A DNA stretch of 64,000 nt from assembly GCA_965248545.1 (NCBI GenBank), contig OZ252110.1, positions 1,736,001 to 1,800,000 on the forward strand, given 5' to 3'. Below the pieces are notes generated by a model. It had not been told where the DNA came from and ran no database searches. It saw nothing but the letters and a program-made list of their open reading frames with translations. The DNA is from Alteromonas_E sp965248545. Its GTDB lineage: Bacteria; Pseudomonadota; Gammaproteobacteria; Enterobacterales; Alteromonadaceae. Every line of letters begins with the position of its first letter. Within the stretch, counting starts at the first letter, position 1. The position numbers and the translations under genes were made by a program. Positions 34,070 to 43,450 of the stretch are shown here, one piece after another.

Positions 34070-34543
34070 ATGTTAGAAGTTGGCTCACGCTTACCAGAGG
34101 TTGTATTTAGCCATTTAGACAATGGTGAAATGAAAAATCCACATACCAATGACTTATTTGGCGAAAAGAAGGTCGCCTTTTTTGCTGTTCCGGGTGCATT
34201 TACTCCGACGTGTTCTGCCGCCCACCTTCCGGGTTTTGTTGCGCTCGCGGATCAATTCAAGGCTAAAGGTGTTGATTCTATTATTTGCCTTTCTGTAAAC
34301 GATGCTTTCGTGATGGACGCATGGGGTAAATCGCAAAATGCAGAGCATTTATTGATGATTGCGGATGGTAATGCAGATTTCACTAAGTCGGTCGGTATGG
34401 ATATGGATACTGACAATTTTGGTGGTGTTCGTTCTATGCGTTACAGCATGCTAGTTGAAGATGGCGTTGTGACTGCTTTGAATGTTGAAGATCCAGGTCG
34501 TTTTGAAGTGAGTGACGCGCAAACGTTGTTAAACGCGCTGTAA
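34070..34543 (+). CDS. Prx5-family peroxiredoxin
   Basis: 157 residues preceded by TTTTTAGGAGAACACT. Cytosolic Prx5/AhpE-like thiol peroxidase with peroxidatic Cys48 in FAVPGAFTPTCSAAHLPGF. SVNDAFVMDAWGKSQ and NFGGVRSMRYSMLVEDGVV are the usual downstream blocks. It reduces hydrogen peroxide and alkyl hydroperoxides using glutathione/glutaredoxin or thioredoxin. No glutaredoxin domain is fused. It lies 16 bp after rsmJ and may be co-transcribed. Confidence 0.95.
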   Translation: MLEVGSRLPEVVFSHLDNGEMKNPHTNDLFGEKKVAFFAVPGAFTPTCSAAHLPGFVALADQFKAKGVDSIICLSVNDAFVMDAWGKSQNAEHLLMIADGNADFTKSVGMDMDTDNFGGVRSMRYSMLVEDGVVTALNVEDPGRFEVSDAQTLLNAL

Positions 34544-34651
34544 GCCAGAGCCTTTCATATTTGTTATACTCCGCACCACTGTGTGCGGAGCCTTTCCTTT
34601 GGGCGAAAGTCGCTCTGCACGGATCACAAACCGTCAAATTTGAGAATTTCA

Positions 34652-35857
34652 GTGAGTAATACAGACGTCGTCGTAATTGGTGCCGGAGCCGCCGGATTAT
34701 TTTGTGCTGCACAAGCTGGTTATCGTGGACGACGCGTCGTTGTAATCGATCACGCCAAACGTCTAGGCGGCAAAATCTTAATGTCAGGTGGCGGCAGGTG
34801 TAACTTCACCAATATGTTCGCAAGCCCTGAGAATTTTTTGTCGAATAATAAACACTTTTGCAAGTCTGCACTGAGTCGCTATACCCAGTGGGACTTTATT
34901 GCGTTGGTTGAGCAACACGGGATTGCCTACCACGAAAAAACCTTAGGACAATTGTTTTGTGATGATTCGGCCAAGCAGATCGTCGACATGTTATTGGAAG
35001 AGTGCCGCAAGGCGAATGTCACGATTATAAATCGATGTGAGATCAATGGCGTAGCATCGCTCGCTAAAGACATTGGAACAGATGCAGCGGCGCGTTTTAT
35101 CGTGAATACCAACAAAGGGGATTTTGCCTGTGAGTCTTTGGTGGTTGCGACTGGTGGGCTGAGTATGCCGAAGCTGGGAGCAACGCCATTTGGATATCGA
35201 ATCGCTGAGCAGTTTGATATTCCCGTAACGCCTGTCAGAGCCGCACTGGTTCCATTCACTTTGCATGACGAAGACAAAGCGGTGTTGGCTGAACTCAGTG
35301 GCGTTTCAATACGGGCTTCTGCCAGTTGCAACAATACGACGTTTGACGAGAGCATGCTATTTACTCATCGCGGATTAAGTGGACCCGCGGTGCTGCAGAT
35401 TTCGAGTTTCTGGGAGCCCGGTGATGAGGTGTCTTTTGATATCAGCCCAGCGATAGACTTTTCGGCCAAAATACTGCAAAAACAAAAAGAGAATGGTAAT
35501 TCTTTATTATCGACAGTACTCAATGAATGGTTTCCAAAGCGCTTCGTGCAGACCATTCTGGCAGTGTTTGGCGTCGAAAATAAGCCGCTGAAACAATACT
35601 CTGAAAAAAAACTCGAGGAAATCTGCCAGCGATTTAACGACTGGCAAGTCAAGCCTAATGGCACTGAGGGTTACCGCACCGCCGAAGTCACACTTGGTGG
35701 TGTCGATGTGGATCATTTGTCGTCAAAAACCATGCAGTCAAAAGATGTAGAAGGGTTGTTCTTTATTGGAGAGGTCGTAGATGTTACCGGCTGGTTAGGC
35801 GGCTATAACTTCCAGTGGGCATGGTCCAGCGGCTGGGTGGCTGGACAGTACGTGTAG
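34652..35857 (+). CDS. BaiN/YhiN-family NAD(P)/FAD-dependent oxidoreductase (HI0933-like)
   Basis: About 401 residues from GTG 34652; TTG 34640 is another option, and longer starts add a non-homologous N-terminus. The FAD-binding VVVIGAGAAGLFCAAQAG is followed by KRLGGKILMSGGGRCNFTN, the family hallmark. The C-terminal AEVTLGGVDVDHLSSKTMQSK and FIGEVVDVTGWLGGYNFQWAWSSG complete it. Enzymes of this group are flavoproteins of poorly known cellular role; a related gut enzyme acts on bile acids. Usual length for the family. Confidence 0.92.
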   Translation: MSNTDVVVIGAGAAGLFCAAQAGYRGRRVVVIDHAKRLGGKILMSGGGRCNFTNMFASPENFLSNNKHFCKSALSRYTQWDFIALVEQHGIAYHEKTLGQLFCDDSAKQIVDMLLEECRKANVTIINRCEINGVASLAKDIGTDAAARFIVNTNKGDFACESLVVATGGLSMPKLGATPFGYRIAEQFDIPVTPVRAALVPFTLHDEDKAVLAELSGVSIRASASCNNTTFDESMLFTHRGLSGPAVLQISSFWEPGDEVSFDISPAIDFSAKILQKQKENGNSLLSTVLNEWFPKRFVQTILAVFGVENKPLKQYSEKKLEEICQRFNDWQVKPNGTEGYRTAEVTLGGVDVDHLSSKTMQSKDVEGLFFIGEVVDVTGWLGGYNFQWAWSSGWVAGQYV

Positions 35858-35922
35858 TTGTTTTATTTAGTAATGAACAGATTCACAATACTCAAATACT
35901 CCAGAAGTGATAGACACACTCA

Positions 35923-37119
35923 TTAGTGGTCAACCGGCAATTTCTGATACTCGAACAGCTGCCGGTCATCATTGCCTCCTTGCATTGAGGTACCCGTTTT
36001 TAATTGTGCCAATGCCTCCTCATCATTTTTAAGATACGCATTCAGAAACAGTAATTCCCAGTTATTGCGATCTTCCCAGGAGGCCTCTTGAAATACATGG
36101 GTTTGATCAATTAACTCAACGACGTAAGTAGGCCCTTTGAGTTGTTTGACAGCCGGCAATATAAAATCAGCGGGGGTAACGTCATCGTTGCCGCCAAATA
36201 GTGTGATGATGGGGATATCTATACCAGAAAGTCCTGTATTCCCTTCACCAAACGCATAGACAGTTTGACCTGAATAATTTCCTCCGGTCCACGGTGCGGT
36301 GATGACTGCAGCAGATATCAATGGGTGATGTGCCGTTCTTGCCTCACCACTCACCTTACCTCCTGCTGTAGCCAATGCAGTAAATCCACCAAAACTAAAG
36401 CCACTGATTGCGATGTTTTCTCTATCAATAAAAGGACCAAATTCACTGCTGTCTAGTAGTGAATCGATGACAGCTCTTGTTATCAGTGGCCGCAAAAATT
36501 GTACATGCGCAGAACCACTCAGCCTGCTATGCGTGCGATTTTCACCGTAGGTAATGACCGCAACAATATAGCCATGACGCGCTATTCCATTCGCGTGTTC
36601 GATATCATAAATACCATGCGCATTTGAACCATGTGAGAGAATTACTAGAGGGTATTTTTCCTGATTCGTGGCCAACCCAGGTTTTTCACCTGGCAACAGC
36701 ATATGTGAAAATGAACCATAGTTAGCATTGTGATAGGGAAAGTCATATGGATTTTGGGCGGTAACGGGTTGCGTGGGGTAAGTCACATAAGAAACCACAT
36801 CGATTGTTTTATCACTCACGTGCCCGTAGAGATCGTCGTCAGGGATTTTAACATCAGTAATCCATACACTATCTGGATACTTCATTAAGTCAGCAACATA
36901 CTTTGTGCCGCCGAAAAAGGATGTATCACCGATAAGATGAAGGTGCATGTCGTCATCGGTCATATCCTCGTGTCCATCAGCTACTTCCATATTAGTCGAT
37001 GCAACTGAATAGGGACCATCAGGCACTGGGCTAAGCTCTGTGGCAGACAGGCTAAGACATGTTGTGAACATACATACAAGAAATAATAATCGGCTCATCG
37101 GACGGTCCGTGTTGGTCAT
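35923..37119 (-). CDS. Exported alpha/beta hydrolase (PAF-acetylhydrolase/dienelactone-hydrolase-like)
   Basis: 398 residues; the real start may be the ATG seven codons in (37098), which gives signal peptide MSRLLFLVCMFTTCLSLSA. The catalytic core has ILSHGSNAHGIYDIEH (oxyanion region), nucleophile Ser in ISGFSFGGFTALA, GGNDDVTPADF for the Asp and a late DQTHVF for the His. This matches secreted platelet-activating-factor acetylhydrolase-like esterases. A Met/Asp/His-rich stretch (DMTDDDMHLH) follows the signal peptide. The substrate is unknown. Divergent from the hybrid kinase gene. Confidence 0.82.
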   Translation of the reverse strand: MTNTDRPMSRLLFLVCMFTTCLSLSATELSPVPDGPYSVASTNMEVADGHEDMTDDDMHLHLIGDTSFFGGTKYVADLMKYPDSVWITDVKIPDDDLYGHVSDKTIDVVSYVTYPTQPVTAQNPYDFPYHNANYGSFSHMLLPGEKPGLATNQEKYPLVILSHGSNAHGIYDIEHANGIARHGYIVAVITYGENRTHSRLSGSAHVQFLRPLITRAVIDSLLDSSEFGPFIDRENIAISGFSFGGFTALATAGGKVSGEARTAHHPLISAAVITAPWTGGNYSGQTVYAFGEGNTGLSGIDIPIITLFGGNDDVTPADFILPAVKQLKGPTYVVELIDQTHVFQEASWEDRNNWELLFLNAYLKNDEEALAQLKTGTSMQGGNDDRQLFEYQKLPVDH

Positions 37120-37401
37120 TAATCTCTTTAGTCACTTTATATTAGATGATGGTTTGACATTCGCTAAACCAGAAATGTAACGGTTTACTTCAGTGAATGT
37201 TAGCTGTAGCTCATCGATGGTAGTTTCATCAACAAATGATTTTTAGCGGGTGTTGGGAAAGTAAGCTAATCTTTCTGCTAACAATGAAGGGTTCTTTTTG
37301 CTGTTGTGATATCAACAACGGCATAAGACCAAAGGTTGATTGTGGACTTATCGATAGCCTAGGAAACTGGTCCGAGTGAAGTAGTTGGAGGAGAGGTTAG
37401 A

Positions 37402-39690
37402 TTGCCCAAGTTTGTATACTCACTAACAGCTCGTTTGACAGCACTCGTCATCTCAATTTTTGCCGTCATTTATTTGGTGGCTTTCTTCTTCGCCACTGAA
37501 TTCATCAATACCTCCAGATTAGAGCTCGCGGAACAGTTCTTGCGGCAGCAAGTGCAGCTTACTCAAGAACGCACAATGTCTTTTTTTGAACGTGATCAAA
37601 AGCTTATTGAAATCGGGGTTGAAAAAGGGATTTACCAAGTTTGGATGCAGGACCCGACGAGTTTCGTGGGTGAAGACATAGCGGTTAGTCATCTTGAAGT
37701 GGTGTGTCGACTAGTCAATTGTTACGGCTGGTTTTTAGTATCTCACCAGTCAGGTGATGGGATCTCTTTCAATCAAACGGTTGGCACTTATACAGAGGAT
37801 GACCTGGATCCAGAAGATTATGCTTGGTATACCCCGCTAATCGAATCGGGCAAACAGGTCTATATTGATTCAAGTGTTGATTTTGCTACGGGTGTGCGAG
37901 GCGTTTATCTAGATTATGTGATTCGCGAAAACGACGAAGTTTTAGGCATTGTTGGTACTTACGCGCGACTAGAAGACGTTATGGAAACGCTTCTGTCGAG
38001 GGATAATCAAAAAGCAAACAACCTGTTAGTCGATGATCGTAGGCGTATTCGCTTAGATTCCAATTCCGATTTATTTGCCAACGCCGAACTTCCATTTCTG
38101 AATATTGATGGAGAGGACTGGAGCGGCCTTTTTCCAGAATCACTGCGCGAAGAGTGGCTAGAAAAAAGTAGTCAAAACCCAGAGTTTCAAACAGCAATCA
38201 AACTTGAGATTAGCCAGCAGCAATACCTTGTAGCAATCAGTTTCATCGATCAAGTGCAATGGTTTGCGGTCAGCCTTTATCCGCTCGCAGAACCCAACCA
38301 AATGTTTGATACTGGCCCTGTCATTGCCCTGTCTATCGCCTTTTTGCTGTTATGTATCGTCATAACGATCGTTGGTATTCGTCACCAGGTGATTAAACCG
38401 GTTATGAACCTCAATAAGGTTGTAGATGCGATCCATAGTGGTAACTACGCTGTGCGAGCGGGTGATGGGGGCGCCGACATTATTCAAAATCTCGGTTCGA
38501 AAATTGATTTAATGGGCAGTAAAATTGCGGCCCAGATGCAATCTCTCAATGAATCAAACATTGCGCTGCGTCGTGCGACGACCGAGGCGGAAAAAGCGAA
38601 TGAATCAAAGTCGGTGTTTCTATCGAATATGAGTCACGAGATAAGAACGCCCATGAACGGTGTATTGGGTACCTTACAAATCCTTGAACGTTCAGAATTA
38701 GATGAGAAATCAAAAGAGCTGGTTAGCAAAGCCATATACTCCGCCAGTTCACTGCTTACCATCATCAATGACATCTTGGATTTCTCCAAAATCGAAGCAC
38801 ACAAACTGGTTTTAGAGCAAGCGCCGTTTTCATTTGGTGAAGTATTGGAATCGGTGAAGTTAGACACGATAGAGAGCGTTAGACGCAAAGGGATTGAGTT
38901 AATCATCAACATCGAACCGGGTTTCCACGATGGTTGGATGGGAGACTATGTTCGCGTCAGGCAGATCCTGCTGAACCTAATCTCAAACGCTGTGAAGTTT
39001 ACAGAAACTGGTAGCGTGACGGTTGATGTTAGCCGCAATGTTAAAAACGTCATAAAAATTGTGGTTACTGATACCGGAATTGGTATGAGCGATGAAGCTC
39101 AGCAGCGTATTTTTGAGCGTTTCAATCAAGCAGATTCATCGACCACTCGCAAGTATGGTGGGACAGGTCTCGGTATGCCCATCACTGTGAGTCTTATCAG
39201 GCTTATGGGGGGAGATATTTCTGTCAACAGTGTCGTCAATCAAGGCACTGCAGTTGCGATAGCCCTTCCCTTAGAGCAAGCTGAAAATGTGCCTAAACAT
39301 AAGACCCACGGCAATACTGCTCCTTCCCTTGATTCAAAAACGATCCTTGTCGCCGAGGACAACGAGATTAATCAATTGATCATTAAAACCATGCTAGAGG
39401 AAACGAATGCGAAGGTGATCATCGTTGAAAATGGCAAAATCGCTGTTGAGGCATTTAAGCGCTATTCATTCGACCTGGTATTGATGGATATTCAAATGCC
39501 GGAAATGGATGGGATCGAAGCATTCACGGTCATTCGAGGCATTAACGAAAGCGTCCCCGTTATTGCCCTAACCGCCAATGTCATGATGGAAGATATACAA
39601 AAATATACCGCCCTAGGTTTTGTCGGACACATTGGCAAACCGATAGACTTAGTTCGGTTCTATGAAGTACTTGAAGACACACTAACGTAA
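37402..39690 (+). CDS. Hybrid sensor histidine kinase/response regulator
   Basis: 762 residues from TTG 37402, preceded by an excellent GGAGGAGAGG site. A first membrane segment is at about 11-31, followed by a periplasmic sensor region of about 270 residues that looks like a Cache-type fold (DPEDYAWYTPLIESGKQVY, GVRGVYLDYVIR). A second membrane segment is at 306-326, then HAMP. The kinase has phospho-acceptor His412 in FLSNMSHEIRTPMNGVLG, N-box LNLISNAVKFT and DTGIGMS. The C-terminal receiver has Asp696 in MDIQMPEMDG. There is no Hpt domain, so phosphate transfer needs a partner elsewhere. Cache domains often sense small organic molecules. Confidence 0.93.
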   Translation: MPKFVYSLTARLTALVISIFAVIYLVAFFFATEFINTSRLELAEQFLRQQVQLTQERTMSFFERDQKLIEIGVEKGIYQVWMQDPTSFVGEDIAVSHLEVVCRLVNCYGWFLVSHQSGDGISFNQTVGTYTEDDLDPEDYAWYTPLIESGKQVYIDSSVDFATGVRGVYLDYVIRENDEVLGIVGTYARLEDVMETLLSRDNQKANNLLVDDRRRIRLDSNSDLFANAELPFLNIDGEDWSGLFPESLREEWLEKSSQNPEFQTAIKLEISQQQYLVAISFIDQVQWFAVSLYPLAEPNQMFDTGPVIALSIAFLLLCIVITIVGIRHQVIKPVMNLNKVVDAIHSGNYAVRAGDGGADIIQNLGSKIDLMGSKIAAQMQSLNESNIALRRATTEAEKANESKSVFLSNMSHEIRTPMNGVLGTLQILERSELDEKSKELVSKAIYSASSLLTIINDILDFSKIEAHKLVLEQAPFSFGEVLESVKLDTIESVRRKGIELIINIEPGFHDGWMGDYVRVRQILLNLISNAVKFTETGSVTVDVSRNVKNVIKIVVTDTGIGMSDEAQQRIFERFNQADSSTTRKYGGTGLGMPITVSLIRLMGGDISVNSVVNQGTAVAIALPLEQAENVPKHKTHGNTAPSLDSKTILVAEDNEINQLIIKTMLEETNAKVIIVENGKIAVEAFKRYSFDLVLMDIQMPEMDGIEAFTVIRGINESVPVIALTANVMMEDIQKYTALGFVGHIGKPIDLVRFYEVLEDTLT

Positions 39691-39868
39691 CAAAACCAGT
39701 ACATCTTTCATCTTAAAATGCAGGTGACTCATCTTCTTTTTTCACCTGAGTATTGAGCCGCACACAGCAGCCTGTTCTCTTTGGACAAGAAGGGAACAGG
39801 GTTATCCGTTCACGTTTGATCAGCAAGAACCTCTAATTTATGGAATTGCGAACCATTCCCAATTAATC

Positions 39869-39899
39869 CAAATTTATGTTATAACGTAACAAAAATTTG
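39869..39899. promoter_or_regulatory. Candidate Zur (zinc uptake regulator) box
   Basis: ATGTTATAACGTAACAA at 39876-39892 matches the gammaproteobacterial Zur consensus ATGTTATA-N-TATAACAT at 13 of 16 positions. It is the core of a 31-bp near-perfect palindrome whose 13-base arms (CAAATTTATGTTA / TAACAAAAATTTG) pair at 12 of 13 positions. It lies 30 bp before the start codon of the His-rich TonB receptor, which fits zinc-dependent repression. Confidence 0.78.
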
Positions 39900-39928
39900 A
39901 TTAACGCTTAAATCTCGATAATACAACC

Positions 39929-42478
39929 ATGAAAAACACACTAAAACTCACCGCAATTGCGAGTGCTGTTGCACTGTCTTGCCAATTGCATGCGGCTACG
40001 GTAACCGGCGTCGTAATGGATAGCGAAGGAAAACCGATTGAAGGTGCAATTGTTTCTGTTAATGGCAGCACATCAACGGTAAAAACTGATGCAAATGGAC
40101 GCTATCAATTAGAAAACGTAGCAGATGGTCATGTCCATGTTCATGTTTATTCTGCTGAACACGTGCACGGTGACAAAGAGTATGACGATGTCAGCGGAAC
40201 TGTTACTGCTGACTTCACACTTCAGACGTCGACTATCGAAAACATCGTGGTAACGGCAAATTCGTTGTACGTGTCGGTATTGGAATCAGTGACGCCCGTG
40301 AGCGTTCTGGCGGGAGATGAGTTACGCAAGCGCCAGTCTACTACGCTAGGTGAAACGCTTAAGACAACCCCAGGGGTACACAGTTCGTACTTTGGCGGCG
40401 TTGCCGGTAACCCTGTTATCCGCGGTAACGATGGTCCACGCGTAAAGATTACTCAAAATAGCCTGGATGTGTCTGATGCGTCTCGCGTCGGCGCAGACCA
40501 CAACATCGGTACTGATGCGACTAATGCAACGCAAATAGAAGTGTTAAGAGGACCAGCAACACTCCAATACGGTAGTGGTGCTATTGGTGGGGTGGTGAAT
40601 GTGGTTGATTACCGCATTCCAGCGCAATTAGTTGATGGTATTGAGGGCAGCGCGGAGTTACGCCATGAAACGGCAACGGGCGAAGAGCTAGCAGCCGTTA
40701 ACCTGACAACCAGTGCCGGTTCGTTTGCGTTTCATTTGAACGCTTTCGATCGTCAAACTGACGATATCGAAATCCCTGGATTTGCGGAACGTGACCCCGA
40801 AGAGGGCGAAGAAGCTGGAATTTTGGAAAGTAGTGCAAGCGATACTCAAAATATCGTAGCGGGCATTTCTTATGTCGGCGAAGATGGTTTCTTCGGCGTG
40901 TCGGTTGAACAGCTCGACAACCAATATGGCATTCCTGGTGGACATCATCATCACCATGAAGAAGAGCACGAACACGACGACGATCATGATGAAGATGATC
41001 ACGGCGCTGAAGAGGAAGAAGAAAACGTCTTACTCGATGTAGATAACCGTCGATATCAAATGGCCGGCGCTCTATTCAATCCGTTTGATAATATTAACAA
41101 CATTAAGTTTACCGCAGGTTACACGGATTATATGCACGCCGAGATCGAAGACGGTGGTGTCGGTACACGCTTTGCCAACGAAACGTCCGAACTGCGACTC
41201 ACTGCGGAACACGACAGTATCGCTGGTTGGCACGGTGTAATTGGCTTACATATGTTCCAAACCGATTTTGAAGCGATTGGTGCTGAAGCTTTTTACCCGT
41301 CAAGTGAAACAGACATGTTTTCACTGTTTATCGTTGAAGAAAAGCAGTTTGGTGACGTAACGGTTCAACTTGGTGGTCGTGTAGAGCGCAATGAATTGTC
41401 AGCCTCACCATTTGACGTACCTCTGGGTCATCATGAAGACGAGCATGATGAAGATGAACATGACGACGACCACGATGATGATCACGACCATGATGATGAT
41501 CATCACGATGATGAACATGGTGACGAAGAGTTCACCGAAGTAGTTTTCCCAGATTTGGAATATACCAGTGTCTCATTGTCAGCTGGTGTCAATTGGGAAT
41601 ATGCAGAAGGTTATTCAATCGCGGCAAACTTCTCGCGTTCAGAGCGTGCGCCGACGCAGCAGGAGCTGTTTTCTGCTGGAGAACACCTTGCAACTCAGAC
41701 TTTTGACCTAGGGCTAGGCTTCACCACCAATGACGAGGGTGAAATTGAGCTGCGCGGTGGTCAGGCTGAAGAAGAAGTCTCCAATAATATCGACTTAACG
41801 TGGCGTAAGTTCTCAGGCGACTGGGGATTTGAAGTAACGGCGTTCTATAATCAGGTCGATAATTACCTTTTCCAAGCAGATACCGGTTTTGTGTTTGAAG
41901 AAGGCCATGATGACCACGGTCACGACGATGACCATGACGACGATCACGATGATGACCACGATGGCGATCATGACGAAGACCATCATGACGATGATCATGA
42001 CGACCACGCGCATGAAGGCGAAGAAGAAGGTCTACCGATCCTCAACTTCCGCCAAGAGGATGCGGACTTGTTTGGTTTTGAAGCAACGGCTCATTACCAA
42101 ATCAACGATGTTTGGAATGTCCAGGTTTATGCAGACTACATCAGAGCTGATGTTGACTCAGGTGATTTACCGCGTATTCCACCACTGAGAATCGGCGGTG
42201 AACTGGCGTTTGAACACCAAGGTTGGAGTGGTGATGTTGGTCTTGTATGGTATGACGACCAAACTCGAGTGGCAGAGTTCGAAACAAGGACTGATGGTTA
42301 TACCTTGCTTGAAGTCGGTGTTGATTACACGTGGCGTACACAGAACGTTGACTGGCAGTTTTTCGCGCGTGGTACCAACTTAACAGACGAAGAAGCGCGT
42401 GTTCACACGTCATTCTTGGTTGACCGCGCAACCCTTCCTGGACGCGGTTTTACCATGGGTGTAAGAGCAACCTTCTAA
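39929..42478 (+). CDS. TonB-dependent receptor with His/Asp-rich loops, probable zinc receptor (ZnuD-like)
   Basis: 849 residues. Signal peptide ends near HAATV (about 22). A carboxypeptidase-regulatory-like beta domain (about 24-95, itself with HVHVHVYSAEHVHG) precedes the TonB-box-like IENIVVTAN and a plug (GNPVIRGNDGPRVKI). The barrel contains three loops rich in His, Asp and Glu, at about 339-360, 501-534 and 660-701, where zinc-piracy receptors such as neisserial ZnuD carry similar His-rich loops. A strong Zur-type palindrome lies upstream. A shared terminator follows. I infer outer-membrane zinc uptake; no znuABC genes are in the window. Confidence 0.88.
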   Translation: MKNTLKLTAIASAVALSCQLHAATVTGVVMDSEGKPIEGAIVSVNGSTSTVKTDANGRYQLENVADGHVHVHVYSAEHVHGDKEYDDVSGTVTADFTLQTSTIENIVVTANSLYVSVLESVTPVSVLAGDELRKRQSTTLGETLKTTPGVHSSYFGGVAGNPVIRGNDGPRVKITQNSLDVSDASRVGADHNIGTDATNATQIEVLRGPATLQYGSGAIGGVVNVVDYRIPAQLVDGIEGSAELRHETATGEELAAVNLTTSAGSFAFHLNAFDRQTDDIEIPGFAERDPEEGEEAGILESSASDTQNIVAGISYVGEDGFFGVSVEQLDNQYGIPGGHHHHHEEEHEHDDDHDEDDHGAEEEEENVLLDVDNRRYQMAGALFNPFDNINNIKFTAGYTDYMHAEIEDGGVGTRFANETSELRLTAEHDSIAGWHGVIGLHMFQTDFEAIGAEAFYPSSETDMFSLFIVEEKQFGDVTVQLGGRVERNELSASPFDVPLGHHEDEHDEDEHDDDHDDDHDHDDDHHDDEHGDEEFTEVVFPDLEYTSVSLSAGVNWEYAEGYSIAANFSRSERAPTQQELFSAGEHLATQTFDLGLGFTTNDEGEIELRGGQAEEEVSNNIDLTWRKFSGDWGFEVTAFYNQVDNYLFQADTGFVFEEGHDDHGHDDDHDDDHDDDHDGDHDEDHHDDDHDDHAHEGEEEGLPILNFRQEDADLFGFEATAHYQINDVWNVQVYADYIRADVDSGDLPRIPPLRIGGELAFEHQGWSGDVGLVWYDDQTRVAEFETRTDGYTLLEVGVDYTWRTQNVDWQFFARGTNLTDEEARVHTSFLVDRATLPGRGFTMGVRATF

Positions 42479-42511
42479 CTTAAGCTTGAATACCCATCGG
42501 TATTTAGTATT

Positions 42512-42541
42512 AAAAACGCCTCGTTGAACGAGGCGTTTTTT
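42512..42541. terminator. Bidirectional terminator
   Basis: AAAAACGCCTCG-TTGAA-CGAGGCGTTTTT is a perfect 12-bp stem with A and T tracts, between the convergent TonB receptor and the DUF4097 gene. Confidence 0.93.
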
Positions 42542-42561
42542 GTTGGACTTGCTCGTTACTG

Positions 42562-43425
42562 TCAGGGTTTACGCACGTACACGTCACCACTATAGGTGAT
42601 CATGGTCAGGTCTTGACCACCGCCATTAAGTTTTGCAGTCAGTTGGCCGCCGATTACTATTTCCTGCCGATCGTTACCCTCATTGCGCTTGACCTGTTGA
42701 GTTGCTTCAAATGGAACGTCTAGCCCAGATAAAACCTCGCCTTGGAAATTTTGCACGTTGATGTTTGCTGCCATACTATTATCGACTGTAATATCAATGT
42801 CGCCGCTATGGGTGGTCAGTGACGATGGGCCGCTGTCACTGAATGAAGCGAAACTCACCACGATTGCATTTTGGTGTGTTTCCGCAACGATTGGTCCTTG
42901 TACGCGTTCGGCAACGATGTCACCTTTCCATGACCCAAGTTCCATATAGCCGATAGTATCACTCACGGTGATCCCATCACCGCGGTATATGTCAGCTTCG
43001 ACATTAGTTCGTTGCGGTACATTGACAATTAGCTCGACATAATACGTCGATTCTTCACTCGAAATTTCTATACTGTTACCTTGTTGCTCTATTTCCATGT
43101 TAAGTGAAGCGCTTCGTACAGGGGTTAATCCCTCTCGTGAGCGGGCTGGCTTGTCGGTTTGGTGCGAATCTTTCTGGTATCGCCGTTGGTGTGATTTAAC
43201 GTTTTTCAATTCTTCTTGATCAAGTGGTCGGGTGCGCGCAATGACTTCGATGTTTTCATTGGGACCGCCTTGTACCAGAATTTTACCGTGGCGGATGTCT
43301 AATTCGAGCATCACGGGACTGTTTGGGTCGCTCACTGGCAGATTGTAAACTTTCTCGTCGCCTTGTTGCGCGTAAAGAGGCGCAGACGCCACGAGCATCA
43401 TTGCGGCTAGGGTGGATAATTTCAT
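42562..43425 (-). CDS. Exported DUF4097-like beta-strand repeat protein
   Basis: 287 residues. Signal peptide ends at PLYAQ (about 20). The body has repeating short beta-strands with alternating residues (RHGKILVQGGPNENIEVIARTR, then GDIVAERVQGPIVAETHQNAIVV and SLTTHSGDIDITVDNS), typical of DUF4097/DUF4098 adhesin-like beta-helix proteins. It is the last gene of an operon with an ECF sigma factor and an anti-sigma-like gene, and is probably an envelope-stress target or modulator. A basic stretch of about 25 residues (KNVKSHQRRYQKD and on) interrupts the strand pattern. Biochemical role unknown. Confidence 0.75.
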   Translation of the reverse strand: MKLSTLAAMMLVASAPLYAQQGDEKVYNLPVSDPNSPVMLELDIRHGKILVQGGPNENIEVIARTRPLDQEELKNVKSHQRRYQKDSHQTDKPARSREGLTPVRSASLNMEIEQQGNSIEISSEESTYYVELIVNVPQRTNVEADIYRGDGITVSDTIGYMELGSWKGDIVAERVQGPIVAETHQNAIVVSFASFSDSGPSSLTTHSGDIDITVDNSMAANINVQNFQGEVLSGLDVPFEATQQVKRNEGNDRQEIVIGGQLTAKLNGGGQDLTMITYSGDVYVRKP

Positions 43426-43450
43426 GATTGTGTACTCCTTTGCACTGGGC

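Noticed and set aside
34927..35355. 142-codon antisense frame within the BaiN-like gene
   Set aside because: Fully inside a well-supported gene and without any family likeness.
41813..42013. Val/Met/Ile-rich frame on the minus strand within the His-loop receptor
   Set aside because: Produced by the antisense of His/Asp codon repeats, with no start signal.
40943..42030. Three His/Asp codon-repeat tracts considered as a CRISPR-like or tandem DNA repeat array
   Set aside because: The tracts keep the reading frame of the receptor and vary in codon order; they are protein loops, not spaced repeats.
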